In this document: positions 43,960-52,667 of the stretch, piece by piece
Position numbering within the stretch: the stretch's first letter is position 1
Layout: each line of letters begins with the position of its first letter
Assembly (NCBI GenBank): GCA_026708055.1
Contig: JAPOVS010000027.1
Span: 1 to 64,000, forward strand
Direction of reading: 5' to 3'
Length of the DNA: 64,000 nucleotides
Source: a bacterium
GTDB taxonomy: Bacteria > Actinomycetota > Acidimicrobiia > Acidimicrobiales > CATQHL01
Notes under the pieces: generated by a model
What the model saw: only the letters and a program-made list of their open reading frames with translations
Databases searched by the model: none
What the model was told of the DNA's origin: nothing
Position numbers and translations under genes: made by a program

Positions 43960-44525
43960 CGTCCCAGGCCCAGTTCTTCGCGAAGGTGTGTGCGGGCGCG
44001 GAACAGCCGGATTTTCACCACAGCCACCGACACGTCGAGGGTTGCGGCGATCTCCTCATAGGACATTCCCTCCAACTCGCGTAGTGCCAGTATCGCCCGA
44101 CTCAACTCGTCGAGTTCCCGGACCACGCCGTTGAGCGCCCGGAGATCCTCTCGCCCGAGCGCGGTCCGTTCCGCGGACACGACCACCTGTGCCGGCAATT
44201 CTGCCGGATCCCACGGGTCCTCCCGCCGGGCCCGCAGCGCAGACACCGCCGTGTTGTGCGTGATGCGCATGATCCAATGCTCGATCGGCGCATCCGCCCG
44301 GTAGGTGTCCAGGCCTCGCCACACCTTGATCAGACTCTCCTGGACGATGTCCTCGGCCAGATCCTGGTCACCCGCCACGATCGAACGAGCCAACCGCAGC
44401 ATCGAGCGCCCATGCGTCTCGACCAGCAGACGAAGCGACTCCTGGGCAGACAGTCCCGCGCCCCGGCCGGCAGCTGGCGGCGCGACGGTCCGCTCAGCGG
44501 TCACTGGGCCGGCTGGCGGCGACAC
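43956..44525 (-). CDS. RNA polymerase ECF sigma factor (RpoE-like)
   Basis: A 189-residue sigma factor with region 2 LLVETHGRSMLRLARSIVAGDQDLAEDIVQESLIKVWRGLDTY and region 4 LDELSRAILALRELEGMSYEEIAATLDVSVAVVKIRLFRARTHL. Region 3 is absent, as in ECF factors. The start is uncertain: GTG at 44525 or 44504 is plausible and an upstream ATG at 44600 only adds low-complexity residues. It leads an operon with the small acidic protein and the MscS-like channel, and may also control the Asp23 operon. Confidence 0.88.
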   Translation of the reverse strand: MSPPAGPVTAERTVAPPAAGRGAGLSAQESLRLLVETHGRSMLRLARSIVAGDQDLAEDIVQESLIKVWRGLDTYRADAPIEHWIMRITHNTAVSALRARREDPWDPAELPAQVVVSAERTALGREDLRALNGVVRELDELSRAILALRELEGMSYEEIAATLDVSVAVVKIRLFRARTHLREELGLGR

Positions 44526-44926
44526 GTGCTGCGTCCGAGAACGTCCAGATGCCTGACAATAGTGCGGCTGCTCCCAACCCGATCCCGCCGTCGTGCCCAT
44601 GCTGCGGTGATCCGGCAGCTGGCGGTCTCAGCGTCTGTGCCAGTCTCAGGCCTGGTTCAAACGGCGACCGGTACGAACTGCACTCTTCGGTGAGCCGAGG
44701 CTGTGCCGTCCGGCCAGTCTCGCACGACATTGAGAATGCAAACTTATACGACTCGTGCAACGCATTTTGCGAAAGTGCAAAGCTGACTGTGCAACTAGCG
44801 CCTCCGCGTGCGGCCCAGAAATCGCCAGTTGCCGCGAGACACGTTGGCGCAACGGAGATACAAAGTTATAGGCCGAGTGCTATATCGAGGTGGAAAGTGT
44901 AAACACATACGTATAATCGTGACTCG
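44526..44926. other. Intergenic region between ECF sigma and AlbA_2 genes
   Basis: About 400 bases, with GC falling toward its right end. No coding region is supported. The last 50 bases carry the AlbA_2 promoter elements. Confidence 0.5.
44912..44917 (+). promoter_or_regulatory. -10 box (TATAAT) for a leaderless AlbA_2 transcript
   Basis: A perfect TATAAT lies nine bases before the ATG at 44927, so transcription would start at or within a few bases of the start codon. No Shine-Dalgarno sequence precedes the ATG, which agrees with leaderless translation, common in actinobacteria. A -35 match is not obvious. Confidence 0.6.
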
Positions 44927-46636
44927 ATGGATACCGACATCACGAGTCTCATCGCCGGCGGCGAGACCTATACCGTTGAGTTCAAGAGCGATGTGAACGA
45001 CGACGAGTTGACAGAGACCGTCGTGTGTCTCGCCAACGGGAGTGGCGGCTGGCTTCTTCTCGGGGTCGATAACGACGGTACTGTGCTCGGCGCGCGGCCT
45101 CGGCATGGCGAGACGACCGAGAGCCGACGGCTTGAAGCGCTGATCGCCAATAAGACCTCCCCTGCCCAGAGCGTCACGGTCACCGTGGAGCGGTTCGATG
45201 GTCTCGACGTCGTCGTGGTCCACGTGCCGGAGGCGAAGTCGCTCGTCGCGACCACGTCCGGGCGGTACGTACGGCGGGCGATCAGTGTGGACGGAAAGCC
45301 GCAGTGTCTTCCGGTGCTGCCTCACGAGGCCCAATCGCGGACAACCCTGATTGGGGATCGCGACCTTTCGGCGTTTCCGTTGACTGATCTGTCGATTGCC
45401 GATCTTGACCCTGCTGAGGTCGATCGATTCCGGCGCCTCGCGGGGGGCGGAGGTGACGCCGTCCTCGCCGAACTCTCCGATGTCGATCTTCTGTCCGCAC
45501 TTGGTTTCCGGTCCGTCGACGGTGAGTTGACGCTTGGCGCTGCACTGCTGTTCGGAACGCCCGGCGTACTCAGGGAATACGTGCCAACGCATGCAGTCGC
45601 GTTCCAGGCACTTGATGAGCATGATGCTGTCAAGACCAACCGCGACCTGCATGTCCCGCTCCTCCGCGCCATGGTTGAACTCGCCGAGGCCGTCAAGCCG
45701 TACAACCCTGAAGAGGAAGTCGATGCAGGACTGTTCCGGCTGGGACTGCCGCTCTATGCCGAGATCGCCGTTCGGGAATTGATCGCCAACGCCCTCGTGC
45801 ATCGCGACTACTCGGCCAATGGCCAGGTGCGGGTCGCCGTGGAGGGTTTGCAGGCTCTTTCGGTGACCAGTACCGGTGGGTTCCCTACCGGGATCACGGT
45901 TCAAAACTTGCTGATCGCACCCCCTCAGGCTCGGAACCCGCTGATTGCTGACGCGTTCAAGAGAGCAGGCCTCGTTGAGCGGGTCGGGCGAGGCGTCAAC
46001 CGGGTTTACAGGAGCCAACTCGCTTTGGGGCGACCTCGGCCCGACTATGCGCGGTCAACACGGGCATGGGTCGAAGCCCGGTTGCCCGCTGGGCCGGCCG
46101 ACCGCGAACTCGCTTCGTTCACTGCCGCCGCGGCACGAGACGGCCAATCACTCGACCTCCAGACCCTGCAGGTCCTTCACGAGGTTCGGGTTGAGAGTCG
46201 CGTCACCTCGAGGCAAGCGGGTGAACTCCTGCAGGTTGGAACCGAAGAGGCGCGGTCGGTGTTGAATTCGCTGGTCGAACGTGGCCTACTGGAGTCCCGA
46301 GGCGAGGGCAAGGGACGCACGTATCACCTGGCCGCCGAGTTGTACAGGGAGCTGGGTGAATCGGCCGCCTATGTCCGTACTCGAGGCTTCGACCCGATCC
46401 AGCAAGAACAAATGGTCCTCACCTATGTGGCACGCCACGGCTCGATCGCGCGCGCCGAGGCGGCCGACCTGTGCAGGATCGCGCCCGATCAAGCCTCGCG
46501 CCTGCTGCGCCGAATGGTGAGGGCCGGAAAGTTGATCATGACCGGTAGCCGGCGAACCGCCCGTTACCACGGCGTCGAGGCTGCTCAAACTCGCCTCCGT
46601 CGACCAGGCCGCCGCCGATCGGATCGACCGGCTTGA
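44927..46636 (+). CDS. AlbA_2 (Schlafen-like) DNA-binding regulator with winged-helix C-terminus
   Basis: A 569-residue protein. The N-terminal AlbA_2 domain is seen in YTVEFKSDVNDDELTETVVCLANGSGGWLLLGVDNDG (about residues 14-50). Next is a central block including RELIANALVHRDYSANGQVRVAVEGLQ and RNPLIADAFKRAGLVERVGRGVNR, the pattern of HATPase_c_4-type domains in these proteins. The C-terminus has two helix-turn-helix-like units (SRQAGELLQVGTEEARSVLNSLVERGLLE and SIARAEAADLCRIAPDQASRLLRRMVRAGKL). Such proteins are transcriptional regulators or defence-associated factors. It is a single gene with its own probable leaderless promoter and locally higher AT upstream, suggesting acquisition. Confidence 0.85.
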   Translation: MDTDITSLIAGGETYTVEFKSDVNDDELTETVVCLANGSGGWLLLGVDNDGTVLGARPRHGETTESRRLEALIANKTSPAQSVTVTVERFDGLDVVVVHVPEAKSLVATTSGRYVRRAISVDGKPQCLPVLPHEAQSRTTLIGDRDLSAFPLTDLSIADLDPAEVDRFRRLAGGGGDAVLAELSDVDLLSALGFRSVDGELTLGAALLFGTPGVLREYVPTHAVAFQALDEHDAVKTNRDLHVPLLRAMVELAEAVKPYNPEEEVDAGLFRLGLPLYAEIAVRELIANALVHRDYSANGQVRVAVEGLQALSVTSTGGFPTGITVQNLLIAPPQARNPLIADAFKRAGLVERVGRGVNRVYRSQLALGRPRPDYARSTRAWVEARLPAGPADRELASFTAAAARDGQSLDLQTLQVLHEVRVESRVTSRQAGELLQVGTEEARSVLNSLVERGLLESRGEGKGRTYHLAAELYRELGESAAYVRTRGFDPIQQEQMVLTYVARHGSIARAEAADLCRIAPDQASRLLRRMVRAGKLIMTGSRRTARYHGVEAAQTRLRRPGRRRSDRPA

Positions 46637-46651
46637 GTCATTCCGGGCAAC

Positions 46652-47593
46652 TCAGAGATCTGCCAGGAGGCGTTCGTACTCCGCGGTCGTGGCGAAGGAG
46701 AGTTGGGTGCCGGGGCGGGTGACGCTGTCGGCGGCGACCGTGGTGGCGATACCGATGGCGTCGATCTCGTTGCGGCCGCCGGCCAGGGCCCAGACGAAGC
46801 CGCCGACGAAGGCGTCGCCGGCGCCGGTGGTGTCGATGGCGTCGACAGTCGGAGCGGGCGCGCGGTGGACGGACCCGTCGGTGCCCACCAGCGCCGAGCC
46901 GGCTTCTCCGAGGGTCACCAGCAGGCGGCAGCCCACCCTGTCGGCGACTGACCGCAGGAGATCGTCGCCGGGCAAATCGTCGCCGGGGGGCTCGCCGGCG
47001 AGGGCCGCCAGTTCCACCTCGTTGGGGATCATCCAGTCCGAGGCCGCGGCCAGTGCGGGCGCCAGCGAGGCCGCCGGGGCGGGGTTCAGCACCGTCAGCG
47101 CGCCCCGCCGCCGGGCGGCTGCGAAGGCCGCGGCCGTGGCCGCCTGCGGCACCTCGAACTGTCCGGCCACCACGGCCGGCGCCTGCCCGTCGTTGACGGC
47201 GGCAACGGCCACGTCTGCGTCCATAGCCAGGTTGGCGCCGGGCAGGATGATGATGCGGTTCTGGCCGTCGGCCTCCACCCAGATGGGCGCCACGCCGCTG
47301 GCGCCCGGCACGCGGCGCGCCCATGTGGTGTCGATGCCGCGGTCGGCGAAGTTCTGGAGCGTCTCGGCGCCGTAGCCGTCGGTGCCCACGCAGCACACCA
47401 TCGACACCTCGGCCCCCAGGAGGCGGGCCATGATCGCCTGGTTGGCGCCTTTGCCCCCGAAGCCGACCTGGAACGACGAGCCCAGGACCGTCTCGCCCGC
47501 CTCGGGGACCCGGTCGGTGTAGGCCATCAGATCCATCATGGTGCTGCCCACGATCATGATCCGCGGCGCCGCGGCGCCCGACTGCGGTGCCAC
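46652..47593 (-). CDS. rbsK: Ribokinase-family (PfkB) carbohydrate kinase
   Basis: A 313-residue PfkB kinase. GGKGANQA near residue 45 is the ribokinase substrate signature, and DTTGAGDAFVGGF near residue 255 is the C-terminal signature with the catalytic Asp of GAGD. It most resembles ribokinase, which phosphorylates ribose at O5, but related specificities cannot be excluded. Ribose could arise from nucleoside breakdown, which would fit the pyrimidine operon, though the genes are distant. Confidence 0.85.
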   Translation of the reverse strand: MAPQSGAAAPRIMIVGSTMMDLMAYTDRVPEAGETVLGSSFQVGFGGKGANQAIMARLLGAEVSMVCCVGTDGYGAETLQNFADRGIDTTWARRVPGASGVAPIWVEADGQNRIIILPGANLAMDADVAVAAVNDGQAPAVVAGQFEVPQAATAAAFAAARRRGALTVLNPAPAASLAPALAAASDWMIPNEVELAALAGEPPGDDLPGDDLLRSVADRVGCRLLVTLGEAGSALVGTDGSVHRAPAPTVDAIDTTGAGDAFVGGFVWALAGGRNEIDAIGIATTVAADSVTRPGTQLSFATTAEYERLLADL

Positions 47594-47597
47594 GGCG

Positions 47598-48395
47598 CTA
47601 CCCGAACAGCTCGGGGTTCAGGGCGATGATCGTGAAGGTCGCACCGGTCGAGTCGTTCACGACGGCGAACCGGCCCGGGGGGATGTCGGTGGGCGGCACG
47701 CAGACCTCGCCTCCCAGCTCGGCCACCCGCGCCGCGGCGGTGTCGCAGTCCTCCACGGCGAAGTACACCATCCAGTGCGGGGGCACCTCGGCCGGCCAGT
47801 TCTCGTCCATCGTGATGATGCCCCCGACGGGCGCCTCGCCGAGCTGCAGCATGACGTAGTCGAATCCGGGTCCGCCCTCTTCGGCCGGGCCGCCCACCTG
47901 CTGCGCCTCCCAACCGAATAGCTCGCCGTAGAAGGAGACCGCCGAGTCGGGGTCGCGGGTGTTCAACTCCACCCAGCACAGGGAGTTCGGCTCCATCCGC
48001 ACCTCGGCGCCGATGTGGCTGTTGGGCTGCCACAGCGACAGCGCGGCGCCAGTGGGATCGGCGATGACGGCCATGCGGCCCACGTCGAGCACGTCCATGG
48101 CGCCCATCAGCACCTTGCCCCCGGCTGCGACCGCCGCTTCAAGGGCAGCGTCGGCGTCGGCGACGGTCACGTACGTGCTCCAGACGGCCGGCATCTCCCC
48201 GAACGTCGGGGCCAGACCGGCAGCGGCGGCGTCACCCAGCATCATGACCGTGTAGCCGCGCGCCTCGGGTTCGGTGGCCGGCTCGCCCGTCCATCCGAAC
48301 AGCGCGCCGTAGAAGGCGCGGGCGGCGTCGGGGTCGGGGCTGGTCACGTCGGCCCACGAGGGCGTGCCGGGCTCGTATGCGGTGTGTCGGACCAT
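47598..48395 (-). CDS. Double-domain VOC (glyoxalase-like) protein
   Basis: A 265-residue protein with two tandem vicinal-oxygen-chelate modules. Each shows W-D-D/P-A-FYGxLFGW (PDPDAARAFYGALFGWTG and RDPDSAVSFYGELFGWEA) and ends with DPTGAALSLWQP or DSTGATFTIIA. The fold fits dioxygenases, glyoxalases or resistance proteins; the substrate is unknown. ATG 48395. The stop lies four bases from the ribokinase start, so the two form an operon. Confidence 0.85.
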   Translation of the reverse strand: MVRHTAYEPGTPSWADVTSPDPDAARAFYGALFGWTGEPATEPEARGYTVMMLGDAAAAGLAPTFGEMPAVWSTYVTVADADAALEAAVAAGGKVLMGAMDVLDVGRMAVIADPTGAALSLWQPNSHIGAEVRMEPNSLCWVELNTRDPDSAVSFYGELFGWEAQQVGGPAEEGGPGFDYVMLQLGEAPVGGIITMDENWPAEVPPHWMVYFAVEDCDTAAARVAELGGEVCVPPTDIPPGRFAVVNDSTGATFTIIALNPELFG

Positions 48396-48530
48396 GGGGA
48401 TGTGCCTCCTCGCTGCTTGTCGTCGTCCGAGTCGCCGCCTGCGGGGGGAGCGGCCCTTCGGCGGTCGCCATAGTCTGCCAGCGGCGCCCCGGCGCGACGA
48501 CGTGACGATCCAGAGCAGTAGGAGCAGCCC

Positions 48531-49532
48531 ATGCACGATTCGGAGGTGTGGTCCTCCCCCGTCCTGCAGTCCGTCGTCGGCGTGGTCGGGCGCTCCCGCC
48601 ACGTGAGCACCTCGGTCGAGGCCGTCGGGAGTGTGGCGTCCTGGATGGCCTACGAGGAGTTCACCTTCCCGTCGGGCTCGATGGACGCCGCCTTCAGCGG
48701 CCGGACCGATCCGGCGGAGATCATCGACGTGTCGTTCTTCTACGCGGTGCTGAACTTCGCCTTCAGCGACTTCGACACCGGCGTGAAGTTCGCCACTAAC
48801 TACCGGGGCCGCGAGTGGTCTGACAGCGAGGCCATGTTCGCCTGCGTGAACCGGGCGCTGGCGGGGGGCGTGCCGCTGACCGATGGCGGCTTCCTCGCCG
48901 AAGTAGGCCGCGACGACCTCGCCGGCGTGTTCAGCGGCAACATCGAGATCCCCATGATCGATGAGCGTGTCGAGATCCTCAACGAGGCCGGCCGCACGCT
49001 CAGCGAGCACTACGGCGGCGCCGCGCACCGCTTCGTGGCCGACTGCGCCCCGGCGATGTACGCGGGCGGCGACGGTCTCATGGAGCGGCTGGTGGTGGAG
49101 TTCCCACGCTTCAACGACGTCAGCACCCATGACGGCCGCGAGGTGCAGCTCCACAAGCTGGCGCAGCTCTGGCTCTGGCAGTTGCACATGTCCCTGGCCG
49201 CCACGGGCGCGTTCGCCGTCTCCGACCTGGACCGCATGACGGCCTTCGCCGACTACATCGTGCCGGTCGCGCTGCGGCTCATGGGCATCACCTCGTACTC
49301 CCCGGAGTTGGAGGCGGCCATAAACCGCGGCGACCACATCCCCCGCGACAGCGGCGAGGAGGTGGAGATCCGAGCCCACACTCTCTACGCCACGGCCCTG
49401 CTGACCGACGCCATCAACCGCCTTCGCCCCGCTGAGTCGGCCCTGGTGGTGCCGCAAGTCGACCTCCGCCTCTGGAAGAGCTACCACGCCACCTTCTGGC
49501 CCCACCACCTCACCCGCACGATCATGTACTGA
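48531..49532 (+). CDS. Queuosine salvage protein (DUF2419/Qng1-like)
   Basis: A 333-residue protein resembling the eukaryotic and bacterial DUF2419 family of queuosine 5'-phosphate N-glycosylases. Features are VASWMAYEEFTFP, NFAFSDFDTGVKFATNYRGREWSDSEA, VEILNEAGRTLSEHYGG, FNDVSTHDGREVQLHKLAQLWLWQLH, MTAFADYIVPVALRLMGI and EEVEIRAHTLYAT. The family releases queuine from salvaged queuosine nucleotide. No queuosine biosynthesis gene is nearby, as expected for a salvage enzyme. Single gene with ATG at 48531. Confidence 0.8.
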   Translation: MHDSEVWSSPVLQSVVGVVGRSRHVSTSVEAVGSVASWMAYEEFTFPSGSMDAAFSGRTDPAEIIDVSFFYAVLNFAFSDFDTGVKFATNYRGREWSDSEAMFACVNRALAGGVPLTDGGFLAEVGRDDLAGVFSGNIEIPMIDERVEILNEAGRTLSEHYGGAAHRFVADCAPAMYAGGDGLMERLVVEFPRFNDVSTHDGREVQLHKLAQLWLWQLHMSLAATGAFAVSDLDRMTAFADYIVPVALRLMGITSYSPELEAAINRGDHIPRDSGEEVEIRAHTLYATALLTDAINRLRPAESALVVPQVDLRLWKSYHATFWPHHLTRTIMY

Positions 49533-49662
49533 GCGGCCCGGCGCCGTCGCCGGTCTCGCAGCTCGGCGTGGCGGCACAGGCGCCCCTTCGCCGCGGTCGG
49601 ATATTCCGAGGCGTGTCGTACCGGTCGCGTAGTCTGTGAACTGGAGTCGATGAGGAGGGCGT

Positions 49663-50700
49663 GTGGCTGCGAGCGGGGATTGCACGGCGGACGAGTGGAC
49701 GCTGTTTCGCGGTGACGCCCTGGCCGCCTACGGCGGCTGGCCGACACCGACGGTGATCGTTTCCGACGGCGCGTACGGGGTTGGCGGTTTTCCGGGCGAC
49801 CCGCGCACCCCTGACGGACTCGGCGAGTGGTACGAGCCGCACGTCGAGGCGTGGTCGAAGCACGCGCATCCCGCGACGACGCTGTGGTTCTGGAACACCG
49901 AGGTGGGCTGGGCGACGGTTCACCCGCTCCTGTCGGATCACGGCTGGGCGTATGTCCAGTCGATTGTGTGGGACAAGGGTCTCGGTCACATCGCCGGAAA
50001 CGTGAACGGGGAGACGATCCGCCGTTTCCCTGTGGTGACGGAACTGTGCGCGCTCTACCGCCGCCGGTTGGAGTTCTCCACGCCGGACGGCGTGATGACG
50101 GCGAAGCAGTGGCTGCGCTACGAGTGGCAGCGGTCGGGCCTGTCGCTCAGCGCCGCGAACGAGGCCTGCGGCGTGGCGAATGCGGCCACCCGCAAGTATC
50201 TGACGCAGGACTGGCTGTGGTACTTCCCGCCGCCGGAGATGATGGAGCGGCTCGTCAGCTACGCCAACCTGCACGGGGATCCGGGGGGTGCCCCCTATTT
50301 CTCCCTCGACGGCGTCACAGGGGTGACTGCCGCCGAGTGGGCGGCGCTGCGCGGCTGCTGGAACCACGCGCACGGTCTCACCAACGTGTGGTCGGCGCCG
50401 CCCCTCAACGGACACGAGCGCTACAAGGGCAACGGCCTGCGGTCGGCGCCGCGCGTGTACCGTCCGGGGCGCAATGCGGCCGTCCACCTGAACCAGAAAC
50501 CGCTGGAGTTCATGAGGCGGATCGTCGCGGCCTCGAGCGATCCGGGCGACGTTGTCTGGGAACCCTTCGGAGGACTCTGCACGGCGGCGGCGGCGGCCGT
50601 TGAGCTTGGGCGTATCGGGTACGCCGCGGAGACCGTGGAGCACTTCGCCGACCTCGCGGAGCAGCGCCTCCAGGCAGGTCTCGTCTCGACGGTCGCTTGA
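49663..50700 (+). CDS. DNA methyltransferase with atypical motif IV (SDGAYG), R-M partner
   Basis: A 345-residue protein. The N-terminal VIVSDGAYGVGGFPGD corresponds to catalytic motif IV, although the usual Pro-Pro is replaced by Gly-Ala. TTLWFWNTEVGWATVHPLL and WAYVQSIVWDKGLGHIAGNVNG follow as in site-specific methyltransferases. The C-terminal LNQKPLEFMRRIVAASSDPGDVVWEPFGGLCTAAAAA is the SAM-binding motif I with upstream motif X-like sequence. An internal helix-turn-helix-like part (GLSLSAANEACGVANAATRKYL) may contact DNA. GTG start. A nuclease-like gene follows 16 bases downstream. Confidence 0.8.
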   Translation: MAASGDCTADEWTLFRGDALAAYGGWPTPTVIVSDGAYGVGGFPGDPRTPDGLGEWYEPHVEAWSKHAHPATTLWFWNTEVGWATVHPLLSDHGWAYVQSIVWDKGLGHIAGNVNGETIRRFPVVTELCALYRRRLEFSTPDGVMTAKQWLRYEWQRSGLSLSAANEACGVANAATRKYLTQDWLWYFPPPEMMERLVSYANLHGDPGGAPYFSLDGVTGVTAAEWAALRGCWNHAHGLTNVWSAPPLNGHERYKGNGLRSAPRVYRPGRNAAVHLNQKPLEFMRRIVAASSDPGDVVWEPFGGLCTAAAAAVELGRIGYAAETVEHFADLAEQRLQAGLVSTVA

Positions 50701-50716
50701 TCGCACATCGAGTCCT

Positions 50717-51631
50717 GTGACATCCACTCCCGAGTTTCCTGCTCCGCCCGCGCTGGATCGCGACGATCGCCGTACTCGCTTGATGGAACGCGTGCGGGAG
50801 GCTGTCCTGGCCCTACCCGGATACTTCGACTCGCACACCAACATTGAGGGTGTAGCCGCTACTGACCTGTTCGCGTTGAACACGGTGCTCGGGGCCACGA
50901 TTGAAGTGCAGGTCGTCCAGACGCTGAACCGGATGCGCGACGTGTGGGATCCGGGGGACGACTGGCCTCTCTACGCGTTCGAGAGGCAGGCGCAGACATT
51001 CCCGGACGTGCTGCTCCGGAAGGCGACCGGCACGGCGGGATACGAAGTCGCGATGGGCGTCGAACTCAAAGGCTGGTACGTGCTCGCCAAGGAACGGGAG
51101 CCCAGCTTTCGTTACACGGTGACACCGGACGCATGCACCGATTTGGATCTCCTCGCGGTTGTCCCGTGGCACTTGTCGAACGTTCTTGCCGGGACGCCGC
51201 TCGTGGACACTCCCGGCGTCTGGTCCGCGAGATACGCCGCGGAGCACCGGAACCATTGGTGGCAACATCTCCGTAAGACGGCGGCGGACACGTCGATAGC
51301 GAGCCCGGAGGGCGTGTTTCCGTACAAGGGCCGTGAGAACACATCCGACAAGCCTGCGTACGACAGAGGCGGGAACTTCGGCCGGATCGCACGCACCGGG
51401 ATCATGGACGAATGGATCGATGGTGTGCTCCGCAAGCCGCTGGCGGGGATTCCTGCTCGGGACTGGATTGAGTTCCTTCGGCGTTACGCCGACGACAGCG
51501 ACCTCAATGCGATCTGGCAGGACCTGCACGGGAGGGTCCGCCGCCGACTCGACCGGGATGTGGAGGCCAGATCCGCGGATGCGATGCAGTCCCTCGGACG
51601 TGTCGTGGACATCCTCGGCAGCATCGAATAA
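50717..51631 (+). CDS. Putative Type II restriction endonuclease (PD-(D/E)XK)
   Basis: A 304-residue protein from GTG 50717, 16 bases after the methyltransferase stop. A PD-(D/E)XK core can be read: FPDVLLRKATG supplies PD, and VAMGVELKGWYVLAKE supplies E-x-K about 19 residues later. SHTNIEGVAATDLFALNTVLGATIEVQVVQTLN lies N-terminal to it and TPDACTDLDLLAVVPWHLSN C-terminal. Position directly after a DNA methyltransferase supports a restriction enzyme cutting the site that the partner protects. Its recognition site cannot be predicted. Confidence 0.78.
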   Translation: MTSTPEFPAPPALDRDDRRTRLMERVREAVLALPGYFDSHTNIEGVAATDLFALNTVLGATIEVQVVQTLNRMRDVWDPGDDWPLYAFERQAQTFPDVLLRKATGTAGYEVAMGVELKGWYVLAKEREPSFRYTVTPDACTDLDLLAVVPWHLSNVLAGTPLVDTPGVWSARYAAEHRNHWWQHLRKTAADTSIASPEGVFPYKGRENTSDKPAYDRGGNFGRIARTGIMDEWIDGVLRKPLAGIPARDWIEFLRRYADDSDLNAIWQDLHGRVRRRLDRDVEARSADAMQSLGRVVDILGSIE

Positions 51632-51681
51632 TCGACTCGTCCGTCTGGCCGGCTATTCCGTGAACGGGTCGCTGGCGGTGG

Positions 51682-51695
51682 TACCATATATGGTA
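51682..51695. promoter_or_regulatory. Perfect 14-bp palindrome overlapping the vapB start
   Basis: TACCATATATGGTA is a perfect palindrome whose last base is the A of the vapB ATG. It is the expected kind of operator for a ribbon-helix-helix antitoxin, so VapB-VapC probably autorepress by binding here. Confidence 0.7.
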
Positions 51696-51904
51696 TGAAC
51701 AAGACGACGGTGTATCTGCCGGAGGCGCTGAAGCAGGGAGTGGAACGTCTGGCCCGGCAGCGTTCGTGCTCCGAGGCGGAGGTGATCCGCCGGGCCATTC
51801 AGGACGCGATAGCGCGTCCCAAGCCACATGGCGGGATCATCCCCGGTGACAGCGCTTGGGCCGAGCAGGCGGACGACTACCTGGAGGGCTTCGGCGACCG
51901 ATGA
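51695..51904 (+). CDS. vapB: VapB-type ribbon-helix-helix antitoxin
   Basis: A 69-residue protein with the CopG/RHH pattern MNKTTVYLPEALKQGVERLARQRSCSEAEVIRRAIQDAI and a C-terminal acidic tail that would wrap the toxin. It overlaps the vapC start by four bases. Confidence 0.9.
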   Translation: MNKTTVYLPEALKQGVERLARQRSCSEAEVIRRAIQDAIARPKPHGGIIPGDSAWAEQADDYLEGFGDR

Positions 51905-52311
51905 TCATCGCCGACACCAGCGGGCTCATCGCCTTCTTCAGCGAGTCCGGTGCACAGCACGAGGCGGTGGCGGCCTGGGTGGACGCCCACGAACCCGTCA
52001 TGGTGGTCTCCCCCTATGTCCTGGCCGAGGTGGACTATCTGGTCGCCGCCCGCAAGGGCATCGACGCCGAGTTGGCTGTGCTGGCGGAGCTGTCGGGCGG
52101 CGCCTATGAACTGGCGGGGATGGGCGCGCCCGACGTGGCGGCGGCGCGGCGGGTGGTGGAGCGGTACCGGGATCTGGGCGTCGGTCTCGCCGACGCCTCC
52201 CTGGCGGTGCTCGCTCAGCGCTACCGGACCCGCACCGTCCTGACCCTGGACCGCAAGCACTTCAGTGTCATGCGCCCGCTGGACGGAGGCACCTTCACGA
52301 TCGTCCCGTGA
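51901..52311 (+). CDS. vapC: VapC-type PIN-domain toxin
   Basis: A 136-residue PIN-domain ribonuclease. The acidic residues expected of the active site are in MIIADTSGLIAFF, VLAEVDYLV, DLGVGLADASLAVLA and VLTLDRKHF. Members cleave tRNA or rRNA. Its ATG overlaps the vapB stop. Confidence 0.92.
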   Translation: MIIADTSGLIAFFSESGAQHEAVAAWVDAHEPVMVVSPYVLAEVDYLVAARKGIDAELAVLAELSGGAYELAGMGAPDVAAARRVVERYRDLGVGLADASLAVLAQRYRTRTVLTLDRKHFSVMRPLDGGTFTIVP

Positions 52312-52349
52312 GCGATTGGTTCAGCCTCGACCGCCGGTCCGCGTGCTGG

Positions 52350-52667
52350 CTACAGTCCGAGCACAGCGCGGAGGCCGTCGTCGATGGCATCAATGAGGGC
52401 ACCAGGCAGCTTTCCCGAGTATTCCGTCAGCCAGGACCGGTCGATCAACTCCAACCCGAGCGGCACCGCCACGGAGTCTTTGGGCAGACCCGTCGCCGCC
52501 GACTTGAGCAGCACGTTGCCGGCGAGGCCGGCTCTGTCGAGGTTCGAGGTCAGCGGCACGACATGGGTCTGCCAAACCTCGACCTCGAGGACGTCGTGAG
52601 AGGACACGACGACACACGGCCGACGCTTGTCGATGTTGATCCAGTACACCGCGCCGCGCGCTACCAC
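52350..52667 (-). CDS. mazF: MazF/PemK-type mRNA interferase toxin
   Basis: A 105-residue MazF-like toxin with RGAVYWINIDKRRPCVVVSSHDV and TSNLDRAGLAGNVLLKSAATGLPKDSVAV, LELIDRSWLTEYSG. GTG 52667 overlaps the antitoxin stop by seven bases. It presumably cleaves mRNA at short motifs. Confidence 0.88.
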   Translation of the reverse strand: MVARGAVYWINIDKRRPCVVVSSHDVLEVEVWQTHVVPLTSNLDRAGLAGNVLLKSAATGLPKDSVAVPLGLELIDRSWLTEYSGKLPGALIDAIDDGLRAVLGL

